Origin: an uncultured Bacteroidales bacterium
GTDB lineage: Bacteria > Bacteroidota > Bacteroidia > Bacteroidales > Muribaculaceae
DNA length: 64,000 bases
Direction of reading: 5' to 3'
Assembly (NCBI GenBank): GCA_947072905.1
Contig: CAMTKF010000005.1
Span: forward strand, 1 to 64,000
Shown: positions 5,877 to 15,388 of the stretch, piece after piece
Layout: each line of letters opens with the position of its first letter
Position numbering within the stretch: the first letter of the stretch is position 1
Position numbers and translations under genes: made by a program
The notes under the pieces: model-generated
Database searches by the model: none
Told to the model about the DNA's origin: nothing
Seen by the model: only the letters and a program-made list of their open reading frames with translations

Positions 5877-6792
5877 ATCGTGCCCGTCCTTATTGACCCC
5901 GACCCGTCAGGTGGCGCGGCGGCTACTTATGAACCGGCCTCACTCACTCGCTTGCGTATCTGACCTTTGAAAGCCCGAACATCGCAGTTCACGGGTCGTA
6001 CCTCCCTGTAAACTGCGACCGCTGCGGTTGGCGGAACGAAAGATTTATCTCTCCGGCTTGCCCTCGCTTCCATCACGCCACCGCTCCTAAACTCACGGTG
6101 GCGTGCGCGATGTCCGCACCTCCTTTCAAAAACTTTCTCGGCTGTGGCGATGCTCGCTACAACCGTCCGCCACCTTGCTTGTTTTCCGGCTTCCCGAAGG
6201 TCTATCCGTCGCGCTCCCTCCCTCATTGGCACAGCAGCCGCCACGCCACCTTCCTCCCCACCCAAAGCGGACTGACGGACACACGGGGCAACGCCCTTGC
6301 AGGGCAGAGAGGATTGAACGCCGCAGGGGGCAGATGTAGGGGACGGCATCATTGACCCACCCGGAGCGTGGCGCGCCCCGGCATCGCACCGTACGTTCTC
6401 CATTCTCCAAGCCACAGCACCAGTCATCGTCAACTCCGAGCATCGCTGTTCATAGGCTCCACAAGTTGCGCTTATGAATAGCGACCGGGGCGGTTGCCGG
6501 CACGAAGATTGCCGCCTCCCTCTTGACCGCAACTTTTCCCCGACACCTCCGGCAGAGCCGTCGGTTGTCGGGAGTTGCGGATCTGCGACGGCCACGACAA
6601 ACTTCTCAATTCGAAACGCCGCCGCTTCTTTCACGCCACCGCTCCTTGCCTCGCGGTGGCGTGCGCGTCTGCGTCGCGGACTGACCGGCAACCACCCCTT
6701 GCTGTTCCGAGCCGCCGATGCCGAGCCGTGGCTCTCCGACTTCCGCCCGACGCAGCAGCCGCACAAACGCCACGCTCCACCCACCCAATCAA

Positions 6793-6856
6793 GGAATTAG
6801 GAATTTGGGATTTGGAACAGGCGCACCAATTCCCAATCCCCAATTCCCGGTTCCCG
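6793..6856 (+). repeat. Dispersed CCAATTCCC repeat, copy E (two-armed)
   Basis: Left arm 6793-6820 (GGAATTAGGAATTTGGGATT...) and right arm 6826-6856 (CCAATTCCCAATCCCCAATT...) pair at about 20 of 25 positions with a five-base loop. This is the longest and most regular copy in the window. Confidence 0.75.
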
Positions 6857-7200
6857 AACATCGTCTGCGACGCGACCCCACCCCAGGCCCCGATGTGCGG
6901 ACAGCCGATGCACAGACTCCACTAAGGCCCAGTGTCAACCTCTACACTCGCTCCGCGTTTTGTCGGTCGAGGTGAACGCCACGCCACCCCCACACACATA
7001 TCGCCCCGTGCTCGGTGCCCTGCGCTGCGTCGAAAAGTGTTCTCCTGCGTCGGGGGGAGCGCGGCTACTTCGACTGACCACGCCGAGTTCCCTCCGCTAC
7101 TTTGACCCTGCACCTCCGTGTCGCGCCGCATCGTCCTCACCGCACATCGCCGTCATTCAACCCCTCGCCTTGATAAATCCGCGCCGAGGGAGAGCGGTTG

Positions 7201-7249
7201 CTTGCGAGTGCATCAAAATCCACCCTGCGGATTTTGACACACACGCAAG
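7201..7249 (+). other. Extended hairpin
   Basis: CTTGCG at 7201-7206 pairs with CGCAAG at 7244-7249, and inside it CAAAATCC (7214-7221) pairs with GGATTTTG (7229-7236) around a seven-base loop. A second compact hairpin CGGGGGC/GCCCCCG lies at 7365-7380. I have the impression of similar elements near mobilization regions of Bacteroidales conjugative elements, but cannot verify this here. Confidence 0.5.
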
Positions 7250-7499
7250 CCATTGACCGCCCGATGCCCTCCCTCCGTGGGGGCGGCTCTGCATATTCCG
7301 CACGGAGCGACAAGGGCGAGCCGAAAAGAAGCGGCAGGGCGGTGGGGGGTGTGCAAAGCCACTACGGGGGCAAGCCCCCGTAACCCCCAACTCGCTCATT
7401 CTTCACTCGTTAGCAATTTCAACCCACTACAAACTGGAATAAGTTTGCAGCGTGACCCCTGAAATTGCGGCCGAGTTGCCTAAATGTCAACTCTTTAAG

Positions 7500-7568
7500 G
7501 CACTCTCAACGGGGCCCGACCGGCATAGCCGCCCATTGAGAGTGCAAGCCGGGATTTTCCCTCCCGGC
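7500..7568 (+). ncRNA. Structured element upstream of the tape-measure promoter
   Basis: GCACTCTCAA (7500-7509) pairs perfectly with TTGAGAGTGC (7536-7545); inside it GGG...CCC and CGGC/GCCG pair to give a nested arm. Directly after it GCCGGGA (7548-7554) pairs with TCCCGGC (7562-7568). The two stable hairpins lie 70 bp before the promoter of the tape-measure gene. They could end transcription arriving from upstream (no strong T-tract follows) or be part of a small RNA. Confidence 0.5.
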
Positions 7569-7638
7569 ACCCTTCCGTCAGAGGGCGTTCCTACTCCGAC
7601 ACCTCTCCCTTTTTTCAGCGGAATATAAGCCTTTTACC

Positions 7639-7674
7639 GTCTTTTCGCCCTCGATAAAGACGGCTGAAATTTGC
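7639..7674 (+). promoter_or_regulatory. Phage promoter upstream of the tape-measure gene
   Basis: GTCTTTTC at 7639-7646 and GAAATTTGC at 7666-7674, in the same register as the promoters at 85, 778 and 2971. The -7 box is weaker (GA instead of TA). The ATG is at 7702, so the leader would be about 20 nt. Confidence 0.5.
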
Positions 7675-7701
7675 AGGTACAACTCCAATTTCAGTTTTCA
7701 A

Positions 7702-10700
7702 ATGGCAAATTATTCCACCTCCGCCAACGTAATACTCACCGTCAACGGCAAACAAGCCCAAAAGATGCTATCCCAGCTCGAAAAGGACGCAAAGCGTCTG
7801 GAAAACGGGATAGCGAAAGCCGCCGTCGCAGGTGACAAGGCCACGATGAAGAAGTTGCAGCGCGAGCTGAACTCCACCCGTAAGGCTATGGAGCAGTTGA
7901 AAGGCACCGCCTCGACTGCCGAGCAGGTGCTACTGCGGCTCAACAAGGCCACTCCAAAGCAGCTAAACACAGCCCTGCGCCAACTACAACAGCAACTCAA
8001 CGGATTGCAGCGAGGCACCGCCGCTTGGGACGCGCACGTCGCTAAAATCCGTATGCTCAAAGCTGAACTCCAAAAGGTAAACGCAACTCTCGCCACGCAA
8101 AAGACCCTTTGGCAACGCTTCAACGGGTGGCTCAACTCGGCGCAGACAGCCATAATAGCCGTTGCCGCCGCCGTCACGGGGCTTATTATGGCCGGACGTA
8201 AGGCGGTGCAGTCGTATTCGGACATTGAGGAAACTATGGCTAACACCATTAAGTACACCCGTATGACTGCCGCCGAGGTTGAAGAACTCAACGAGATCTT
8301 CAAAGGCATGGACACCCGTCTTGCCCGGGAGCAGCTGAACCTGCTCGCCCAGGAGGGCGGACGACTCGGCTACAATACTGTCGCCTCCGTCCGCGAGTAT
8401 GTCGAGGCCGCGTCGATTATCAACGTGGCGCTCGTCGACCTCGGAGAGGGTGCCACGCAGACCATTGCCAAGCTGTCTAACATCTTCGGAATGGAGCAGA
8501 TGTATGGTGTGCGTGACTCGATGCTAAAAATCGGCTCGACGGTCAACCACCTGTCGCAGAACTGCACCGCCGCCAAGCCTTTTATCGTGGAGTTCGCGCA
8601 GCGTATGGCCGGTATCGGCTCGACCGCCAAAATGACTATCCCCGAGATTATGGCTTTTGCCGCGACGCTCGACGCGCACGGCCAAAAGGTGGAAATGTCG
8701 GCCACGGCATTGCAGCGTACCATTATGGAGCTGTTCAAGAAACCTGCCGAAATGGCGAAAAAGGTAGGGCTGGAAACCAACTCTTTTATTGAAACGCTCA
8801 ATAAAAGCACCACGCAGGGCGTGATGATGTTCCTCGAAGCCCTCGGCAAACTGGGCGAGGACAAGGCTCTGGCCGTCCTGTCGCCGCTGTTCCAAGACCT
8901 CGGACTCGACGGCGCCCGTGTGTCGTCGGTGCTCTCCAACCTTTCCTCCCACCTCGACTTCCTCCGTTGGCAAATGGGCGAGGCTGCCGAAGCGTTCCGC
9001 GAGGGCACATCGGCCTCCAACGAGTATGCCATTTTCAACAACACCGTGCAAGCATCTATCGACAAGGCGCGTAAGCGTGTGTCGGAGCTTGCAATCGAAC
9101 TCGGAGAAAAACTCTATCCGCTGATGAAGCACATATATACTTCATCGTCGGTGTTCCTCCGTGTGCTCAACACCCTTGTGTCGTTCATCATAGCCCACCG
9201 CAAGGCTATCGCCAATGTCGTTACAGTCATCGCAGCCTATTACGGGTGGATTGTGCTTGTCAAGACGGCCACTGTGGCGTGGAACGCCGTTGTCGGCATC
9301 GGCAAGGCCGCTATGGTGGCATACCGCACGGCAATTATCCTCGGGCGTATCGCCGTTATCGCTTTCACGCATGGCGTGGGCGCGGCCACACACGCCATGC
9401 GCATACTCAACACCGTGGTAAAGGCCAACCCTTTCGGGCTGATCCTTTCGGTGCTCGCCGCTGTCGCAATAGCTATCAAGGCGTTGTGCGACCGCACTTC
9501 GGAATACACCAGGAAGATGCGCGAGGCCAGGAACACCGCCGCCAATTTCTCGGAGGAGCTGCACAAGGAAATGAAGACCATAGACACGCTCATGGGGCGG
9601 CTCGAAGCGGCCAAGAAAGGCACAAAGGCGTACAAGGAGGTCAAGGACGAAATCATCAAGCAGTACGGCAAATATCTCAAAGGGCTTATCGACGAGCGCG
9701 GAGAAATCACGAACCTTGCCGAAGCGTACAAACGCCTTGCCGCCGCTGCCCGTATCGCCGCCCGGGAGCGGTCGATACAGGTTGCCCGTGAAACCGCCGA
9801 CGAAACTTACCGCGACTCTTTCAAGGAGTGGGCGAAGAAGTTGCAGGAGTCGCTTATCGACGAGGGCAAATCCCTGCGCGACGCCGTCCGCATCACAAAT
9901 CAGGTGGTGTACCAGTTGCAGACCACGGGCACACTCTCGCAAGACCTTGTGAACGAGCTGCAAGCAATCAAGGGCAACACTTGGCAGCAGAAAGGTATGG
10001 CGACGCACCCTGTGAACATCGTGAATGAAATGATAGCCGGGCAGACCGAGTATAATGTCACTATGGAGGAAATCAAGGATATTGAGCGCAACGGCAATCC
10101 GCTCGCCACATATACCGAGGCGGAACTGCGCCGCTTTATCCGTGACAACGAGGCGAATGTCGATGGCAACCGCGGAGGGCGCATTATTCTCGGGCTGAAC
10201 GAACCTAACCCCACGGTGCGCGATGTGTCGGCAGCGGAGCTGCGCGACTTCCTCGACGAGGCACGCGCCCGGCTGTCGGTGCTCGAAAGCCCGACGCCGG
10301 AGGTTGTGGGCGGTAATCCCGACTTCAACCTCGACGACTTCACCCCCTACGAGTCGGAGAAAGACCGAAAGGCGAGGGAAGCCGCCGAGCGCAGGGCGCA
10401 GGTCAAGGCCCGTAAGGACTTCCGCGATGCCCTCAACGACACCAAGGGCGACTGGGAGGCGGCTGCGGCGCAGAATATCTCCGACTATTCCGCAGGGTTG
10501 AAGCCGTGGTCGCAATTCCTTCTCGACAAATACAATCTCGAAGTAAAGTATTACGAAGACCGCGAGGCTGTCTATCAACGCTTCAACCTCACCGAGGACG
10601 AGGATTATCAGGAACTGCTCAAAAAGAAAGAGGAAATGCAGGCCGCTTGGCTCAAACGCAACGCCGCCCTCAAAGTCGACGAGGCAAAGCGTATGCAGCA

Positions 10701-12210
10701 GACCGAGGAAACGGACGCGCAAATGGATTTTTACACGCCCGGCAGTGAGCTGTACCAAAAGGAGGAAGCCTTGCAGCAGCGGCTTTTCGATATACGCATC
10801 AAGTACCTCAAACAGATGCAAGCCGCCTATAACGAGGCTTCGGAGGAATGGCACAGCTACAAGGTGCAGATTGAACAGGCCGAGGCTGCGGAGCAGTTGC
10901 GCCGTCAGAAATTGCTCGCCCAGCGTGTGGCAGAATGGCGCAAGCAGTATGAATACCGCGAGGCCGGGCAACGCTATGCCCTTGAAATGGACTTGTTGCT
11001 CGAAGCATACGACCGGGGGCTTATCTCTTACATGGAGTATCTGCAAGCGCAGCGCGACTTGAAAAAGAAGTATGCCGGTGAATACCTGCCGGAGTCGGCA
11101 AAGCCCTCGGAGGGATCTGCCGACCGTCAGGCCGTGGCGATGAAGCGCGACCTCGATGTGGTGAAGTCGCTCTACGACCAGGGAATACTCGACAAGAAGC
11201 AGTACGAGGACGCAAAAGAGCGTATCGAGAGGGCATACAACAAGAAGTCGCTCGATGCCGTCCGCAAGTTCGGCTCGACGCAGACAAACCAACTTCTCGA
11301 CATTTACGAGGCGTGGAAGAATTTCTTTGATGCCACCGAGGAAGACGGCGGCAACTGGGCCACTCGCGTTGCCGCTCTCGCCCAATCGGTGTTCGCTGTT
11401 ATGGCCGCAGGTATGCAGCAGATGTCGGAGTATATGCAAGCCGAGGCCGACCTTGAAGTCGCAAAGGCTGAAAAGAAGTACGACCGCGAGATTGAGCTTG
11501 CCGAGGGCAACTCCTACAAGGTCAAGAAAGCCGAGAAAGACAAGGAAAAGGAGATAGCCAAAATTAAGTCCGACGCATCGCGCAAGCAGTTCGCAATGCA
11601 GGTGATACAGGCCGTGGCGCAGACTGCCACCAACGCCCTGAACGCTTACGGCTCGGCGGCACAGGTGCCCGTAATCGGCTATATCCTCGCACCTATCGCG
11701 GCGGCTATGGCCGTGGCCGCAGGTGCTATCCAAATCGCCACTATCAAGAAGCAGCAACAGGCTTCCGAGGCGCAGGGCTATGCCGAGGGTGGCTTCACAC
11801 CTCCCGGTGGCAAGTACGAGGAAGCAGGTGTCGTTCACAAAGGGGAATGGGTCGCCTCGCAGCGACTTGTCAATAATCCCCGAACCCGCCCTTTGTTGGA
11901 GGCTCTGGACTATGCGCAGCGTACCAACACAATCGGCTCTATCACAGCTGCCGATGTGTCGAGGACAATAACCGCACCGGCGGTTATCGCGGCGCAGCAG
12001 TCAGCACCTCAAACCGTAGTGAACAACACCTACACCCAGGAAGCCCCGGCGACCGACGGCAGAATTGTGGCCGTACTCGACCGCCTCGATGCCCGGCTCA
12101 ACGAACCTTTTGTGACCGTGAACACCGTCAGCGGCGATCACGGCATACAAAAGGCACAGGAGGAATACGACCGACTGATGAAGAACAAATCACCCAAATC
12201 AAAACGATAA
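7702..12210 (+). CDS. Phage tail tape measure protein (TP901 family)
   Basis: 1502 residues. It sets tail length by acting as the scaffold on which tail tube subunits polymerise, and is ejected with the DNA. Seen: an N-terminal coiled coil (about 20-130), a hydrophobic stretch (about 147-165), the TP901 core (about 170-470, containing the 'MAGIGSTAKMTIPEI' type segment), a large hydrophobic block (about 490-600), long charged coiled coils (about 880-1300), a second hydrophobic segment (VIGYILAPIAAAMAVAAGA), and the typical C-terminal GGFTPPGGKYEEAGVVHKGE motif. A family length of 1000-1600 residues is usual. By the rule of about 1.5 angstrom per residue the tail would be some 200 nm long (inference). 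A long antisense frame on the other strand is a codon-bias shadow. Confidence 0.95.
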   Translation: MANYSTSANVILTVNGKQAQKMLSQLEKDAKRLENGIAKAAVAGDKATMKKLQRELNSTRKAMEQLKGTASTAEQVLLRLNKATPKQLNTALRQLQQQLNGLQRGTAAWDAHVAKIRMLKAELQKVNATLATQKTLWQRFNGWLNSAQTAIIAVAAAVTGLIMAGRKAVQSYSDIEETMANTIKYTRMTAAEVEELNEIFKGMDTRLAREQLNLLAQEGGRLGYNTVASVREYVEAASIINVALVDLGEGATQTIAKLSNIFGMEQMYGVRDSMLKIGSTVNHLSQNCTAAKPFIVEFAQRMAGIGSTAKMTIPEIMAFAATLDAHGQKVEMSATALQRTIMELFKKPAEMAKKVGLETNSFIETLNKSTTQGVMMFLEALGKLGEDKALAVLSPLFQDLGLDGARVSSVLSNLSSHLDFLRWQMGEAAEAFREGTSASNEYAIFNNTVQASIDKARKRVSELAIELGEKLYPLMKHIYTSSSVFLRVLNTLVSFIIAHRKAIANVVTVIAAYYGWIVLVKTATVAWNAVVGIGKAAMVAYRTAIILGRIAVIAFTHGVGAATHAMRILNTVVKANPFGLILSVLAAVAIAIKALCDRTSEYTRKMREARNTAANFSEELHKEMKTIDTLMGRLEAAKKGTKAYKEVKDEIIKQYGKYLKGLIDERGEITNLAEAYKRLAAAARIAARERSIQVARETADETYRDSFKEWAKKLQESLIDEGKSLRDAVRITNQVVYQLQTTGTLSQDLVNELQAIKGNTWQQKGMATHPVNIVNEMIAGQTEYNVTMEEIKDIERNGNPLATYTEAELRRFIRDNEANVDGNRGGRIILGLNEPNPTVRDVSAAELRDFLDEARARLSVLESPTPEVVGGNPDFNLDDFTPYESEKDRKAREAAERRAQVKARKDFRDALNDTKGDWEAAAAQNISDYSAGLKPWSQFLLDKYNLEVKYYEDREAVYQRFNLTEDEDYQELLKKKEEMQAAWLKRNAALKVDEAKRMQQTEETDAQMDFYTPGSELYQKEEALQQRLFDIRIKYLKQMQAAYNEASEEWHSYKVQIEQAEAAEQLRRQKLLAQRVAEWRKQYEYREAGQRYALEMDLLLEAYDRGLISYMEYLQAQRDLKKKYAGEYLPESAKPSEGSADRQAVAMKRDLDVVKSLYDQGILDKKQYEDAKERIERAYNKKSLDAVRKFGSTQTNQLLDIYEAWKNFFDATEEDGGNWATRVAALAQSVFAVMAAGMQQMSEYMQAEADLEVAKAEKKYDREIELAEGNSYKVKKAEKDKEKEIAKIKSDASRKQFAMQVIQAVAQTATNALNAYGSAAQVPVIGYILAPIAAAMAVAAGAIQIATIKKQQQASEAQGYAEGGFTPPGGKYEEAGVVHKGEWVASQRLVNNPRTRPLLEALDYAQRTNTIGSITAADVSRTITAPAVIAAQQSAPQTVVNNTYTQEAPATDGRIVAVLDRLDARLNEPFVTVNTVSGDHGIQKAQEEYDRLMKNKSPKSKR

Positions 12211-14030
12211 TGCAAATCTACGTCAACAACAGGCTCGCGGCCTTGAAGCAAGGCACTTCGTTTGAGTATGTTTCCGAAAACCGTATGTTCAGCGGCAGCG
12301 ACGGCTATACGCTGACAATCACCTTTCCGCTCAAAGACTGCCCGGAGAACCTTGCAATCTTCGGCCACATCAACCGTGCCGATGTGGCGGCGCAAAAGGT
12401 GATTTTCGACTGCGAGATACGCGACCGCGGCTTCTACAAGTTCGGCTCTATCACCATTACCGAAATATCCGAGGCCGAGGTCAAGACGCAATTCTTGGAG
12501 GGGCGCTCCGAGCAGAACTTCGACAAGACTTTCGACAAGGTGTATATAAACGAACTCGACCTCGGCGCACCCCCGACAACCTCGACCTCGCAGATAACGC
12601 CCTCCAACGCCTGGCACCCGGCCTCAAACTCCGACCGATGCGTGGCTCTGCCGTGGGTCAACGACTATTCCGGCAATATCCAAAATCTCGCCGAATATGT
12701 CGTAGATGATGCCGTGCAGGGCAGAGGGCATTTTGAATGGAACAAAGAGAAGACCACGGGGCTGTCGTGGCAACCGTATCTGCTGCACATCACACGGAAA
12801 ATCTGCGAGGCCGTGGGCTACACACCCGACTTCTCGAAATGGGAGGAACACGAGGAATACAAATACCTCCTTATCTGCAACGCTCTTCCTCATGCGTGGT
12901 ATATGCCGGGCTTCGCAAACGCCCTGCCGCACTGGACGGTCGAGGAATATTTCGAGAAGTTGGAGCTGTTTTTAGGGGGAGAGTTCGACTTCGACCACCG
13001 GGGCAAGCGCATCACTTTCGCCTTTACCCACGAGGTGCTTGCAGACAAGCCGACCGTCTGCATCGCCGACGTGGTGGAGCAACACTCCACCGAGGTAAAG
13101 GTCGAGGAAGAAGACTGCGACTACTCCGAGGCGAAGAACCTTGTATATAAGGACTGCGACCACGAAATGTGGAAGTATTACAGCTGCGACTGGTTTATCG
13201 AGGGGTGGCAGAACCGTGTGGTGCGCTACAAGACGATGTCGGAGCTGCTTGCTGCCAATCGCGGTTATCGCACTTGGAGAGGGCAGCGCGGACGCAACGC
13301 CCAAATCGACAAGCTGCTCTATGCCGAGGACTGCGACGCCTACTTCCTGATACGCACCATTAGCCGCGAGCGGAAGATTGACTTTTCCCCGGGGCTGATA
13401 CGGATTTATTACCTCTATACCTGCCGTCTGCAACCAGTAAATCTCTTTGGAGGCCGCATAGTGAACCCCGAAGAAGATGCCGACAGCGAGGAAATAGAGT
13501 TTGTTCCGGCGTGGATAGACGATACCGAGGAAAAGTATGGACGTGTGCTGTTCCTCTCTTTCTCCGGCTACGACGAGGACACCGACACAACGAGCGAGGA
13601 CGACAGCGACCACCCCTTTCTCAAAACAATCTCCGACTCGACACTCGCCGCAGGTGAGAAAGAGAAGAAATCGGAATATTACGACCGCATATATGTGGGC
13701 TGGTACGACGGCGCCAATCACTTTGTCGGCAATCACCTCCCTTACCCGAATGTCGAGGACATAGCCATTGCCGACGATTGGAGCAACTTTGCATACGTCC
13801 ACTTCTCCCTGCGCATCAACAACCGCCTCACACGCCGCAGCAAAGTGTTCCACACCGTCGAGCCGAAGATGAAGACTACCTTTAAGTTCCTCGCCAATAC
13901 AATCCCCGATGTGCGCTCCCTGTTCCTTATCCGTGGCAAACGCTACATCTGCGAAAAAATAACCGCGACATTCTCCGAAAATGGAATGTCGCAGTTACTC
14001 AAAGGCATCTTTTACCCCGTCAAGGATTAA
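12210..14030 (+). CDS. Phage tail/baseplate protein downstream of the tape measure
   Basis: 606 residues; the ATG shares its A with the tape-measure stop (TAATG), so the two are translationally coupled. It begins MQIYVNNRLAALKQGTSF, with beta-rich acidic sequence throughout and many Asp, Glu and Trp. The position right after the tape measure fits a distal tail or tail-hub protein that links tube to fibres (inference from gene order). I do not recognise a named domain. It ends convergently with the integrase gene, overlapping it by four bases at 14027-14030. Confidence 0.65.
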   Translation: MQIYVNNRLAALKQGTSFEYVSENRMFSGSDGYTLTITFPLKDCPENLAIFGHINRADVAAQKVIFDCEIRDRGFYKFGSITITEISEAEVKTQFLEGRSEQNFDKTFDKVYINELDLGAPPTTSTSQITPSNAWHPASNSDRCVALPWVNDYSGNIQNLAEYVVDDAVQGRGHFEWNKEKTTGLSWQPYLLHITRKICEAVGYTPDFSKWEEHEEYKYLLICNALPHAWYMPGFANALPHWTVEEYFEKLELFLGGEFDFDHRGKRITFAFTHEVLADKPTVCIADVVEQHSTEVKVEEEDCDYSEAKNLVYKDCDHEMWKYYSCDWFIEGWQNRVVRYKTMSELLAANRGYRTWRGQRGRNAQIDKLLYAEDCDAYFLIRTISRERKIDFSPGLIRIYYLYTCRLQPVNLFGGRIVNPEEDADSEEIEFVPAWIDDTEEKYGRVLFLSFSGYDEDTDTTSEDDSDHPFLKTISDSTLAAGEKEKKSEYYDRIYVGWYDGANHFVGNHLPYPNVEDIAIADDWSNFAYVHFSLRINNRLTRRSKVFHTVEPKMKTTFKFLANTIPDVRSLFLIRGKRYICEKITATFSENGMSQLLKGIFYPVKD

Positions 14031-15304
14031 GCGGCAACCTCCGGCGTGGCGTTCTTCCTCGGACGGCCACGCTTTTTCTTTGCCGGAGCCTCGCTTTTTA
14101 CGCCTCCGTAGAGGACGTAATCGAGGACTTTGCGGTTAGCCTCATCGACCTCTTTCATATCGTATTCGATATAAATGTCGGTCACATCGTGGCTTCCGTG
14201 ACCGAGGGCGAGAGCGATTGTATCTTTGCTTACTCCCAACTTACGGGCTATTGTAGCCCAGGAGTGCCGCGCCCAATAAGTTGTGAGTTCTTCGAGTTCG
14301 AGCTGACCTTTTATTTCTTTCAATCCCTTGCATAGATTGTTGTAGAAATGGCGGTAGTTTGCATAGCTCTCGCAGAAGTTGACAAGCAACTCCTTTCCGG
14401 CGTAACGGTCGATTATCTCCCGTGCCTCTTTCTCCACCTTAATAGAGTAGGGTCGATGTGTTTTTGCGCGGAGGTATTCGACACGCCCCTGTGTAATCTT
14501 CTTCAAGCCGCAGAGGTCAACAACATTTATACCGATTAGCATAAAGGAGAGCTTGAAGAAGTCAAGGTATTTTTGCTGCCACTCTTCATCGCAGGTGTGC
14601 TTGAAGATACGGCGCAGAGTGTCGATGTCGAAATTGCGCTTGCGTGTTTTCTCGGACTTGATTTTGAAGCGGCGAAATGCGTAGTAGCTTGTTACCTCGT
14701 TGTCGATAGCGTAGTTTACAACGGCACGGATATTGCGGAAGTGTATGGCGTTGGCGTTAACTCCGGCTGTCTGCGAGAGAAAATCCTCGAAGTCCTCCAA
14801 CCACGAAATCTTGATGTCCTCGAATTTGACTTTGCCGAGTTTTTCTTCTCCGAGCCAAGCTACAAGGCGATTGCGCGTGGCGGTATAGATGTCGTTAGTG
14901 CGACCCGACTTTCGGGCTGTGAAGCGGTCAAACCACTTTAAGAATGTGTTCGGGTCTTCTTTCGGCTTCTGCACTTTCTTTGGAGTGTCTGCCGGAGAAA
15001 GTTTGCTTACTAAATAGTCGCGTATCTCCGTTGCAGACATCGCCGCCAATTTTTGCGCGTCCTCGTCCTCTAATTTTAGAATAAGAGTGTCAATCTCGAC
15101 CTTACGCTTGTTGATGTAGTTATTCCAAAACTTCGCCTCGGGGTGATTGATTATCGAGAGTGTTTTGGGTTCCCACTGGTGCCTTTCGAGTTTTATCCCG
15201 AGAGGGTAGGCCGCAGTTTTTGTGTGCTGGCAGATGTTGATGCGGAGATTGTGGGTCTTCTCCGAGGCTCGACGGCAGTCGAGGTAAAATTTTGTTGTTG
15301 CCAT
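14027..15304 (-). CDS. Tyrosine recombinase, phage integrase
   Basis: 425 residues from the ATG at 15304 (MATTKFYLDCRR); the longer frame runs back into the attachment region and is not credible. Order: an arm-type DNA-binding domain (about 1-100), a SAM-like core-binding domain (about 110-215), and a catalytic domain (about 230-400). Catalytic features: the GR(I/V)EYxRxKT block (Arg/Lys), YWARHSWATIA (the HxxR box, with Tyr in place of the first His, as is common in Bacteroidetes integrases), LGHGSHDVTDIYI with His and the nucleophile Tyr. It ends with a basic tail (KKKRGRPRKN), an AT-hook-like segment. It catalyses site-specific integration and excision. It sits beside a tRNA-Ser 3' fragment, its probable attachment site. 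Confidence 0.92.
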   Translation of the reverse strand: MATTKFYLDCRRASEKTHNLRINICQHTKTAAYPLGIKLERHQWEPKTLSIINHPEAKFWNNYINKRKVEIDTLILKLEDEDAQKLAAMSATEIRDYLVSKLSPADTPKKVQKPKEDPNTFLKWFDRFTARKSGRTNDIYTATRNRLVAWLGEEKLGKVKFEDIKISWLEDFEDFLSQTAGVNANAIHFRNIRAVVNYAIDNEVTSYYAFRRFKIKSEKTRKRNFDIDTLRRIFKHTCDEEWQQKYLDFFKLSFMLIGINVVDLCGLKKITQGRVEYLRAKTHRPYSIKVEKEAREIIDRYAGKELLVNFCESYANYRHFYNNLCKGLKEIKGQLELEELTTYWARHSWATIARKLGVSKDTIALALGHGSHDVTDIYIEYDMKEVDEANRKVLDYVLYGGVKSEAPAKKKRGRPRKNATPEVAA

Positions 15305-15356
15305 AGGCTTAAAAATTTTCCTACGATACCGCTCTGGAATCGGACTTGCAACATCT

Positions 15357-15388
15357 ACTTGCGCAACTTGCGCAAGTGATGCGCAAGT
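15357..15388. promoter_or_regulatory. TTGCGCAA cluster, possible integrase arm sites or operator
   Basis: ACTTGCGCAA, ACTTGCGCAA and a half copy TGCGCAAGT follow each other at 15357-15388, 53 bp upstream of the integrase ATG. Further on, two variants of AACTTTCGG/AACTTCGG occur up to 15431. Clusters like this between an integrase gene and its att core are typical of arm-type binding sites, or they may be a repressor or excisionase site. Confidence 0.5.

Larger units (their letters stand above)
5877..7499. other. GC-rich non-coding stretch with diverged repeats and hairpins
   Basis: About 1.6 kb with no convincing gene. Open frames occur on both strands in overlapping sets with low-complexity Arg/Ala/Gly or Pro/His products, as expected by chance in GC-rich DNA. 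Two diverged copies of one block are visible: CCGAACATCGCAGTTCA near 5982 resembles CCGAGCATCGCTGTTCA near 6434; GCGACCG...GGTTG near 6015 recurs at 6481; and the perfect 10-bp hairpin CACGCCACCG/CGGTGGCGTG occurs at 6074-6105 and again at 6632-6663. A two-armed dispersed repeat lies at 6793-6856. This could be a decayed duplicated gene, a structured RNA, or DNA imported from another mobile element. Confidence 0.6.

Noticed and set aside
5927..6784. 285-codon minus-strand frame in the GC-rich gap
   Set aside because: Arg/Gly/Ala-rich, overlaps several equally long frames on both strands, no start context. The repeated peptide segments follow from DNA repeats, not from a protein domain.
9142..11838. 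898-codon open frame antisense to the tape-measure gene
   Set aside because: It mirrors the codon bias of the real gene, shows no recognisable domain, and the forward frame has a clear family match.
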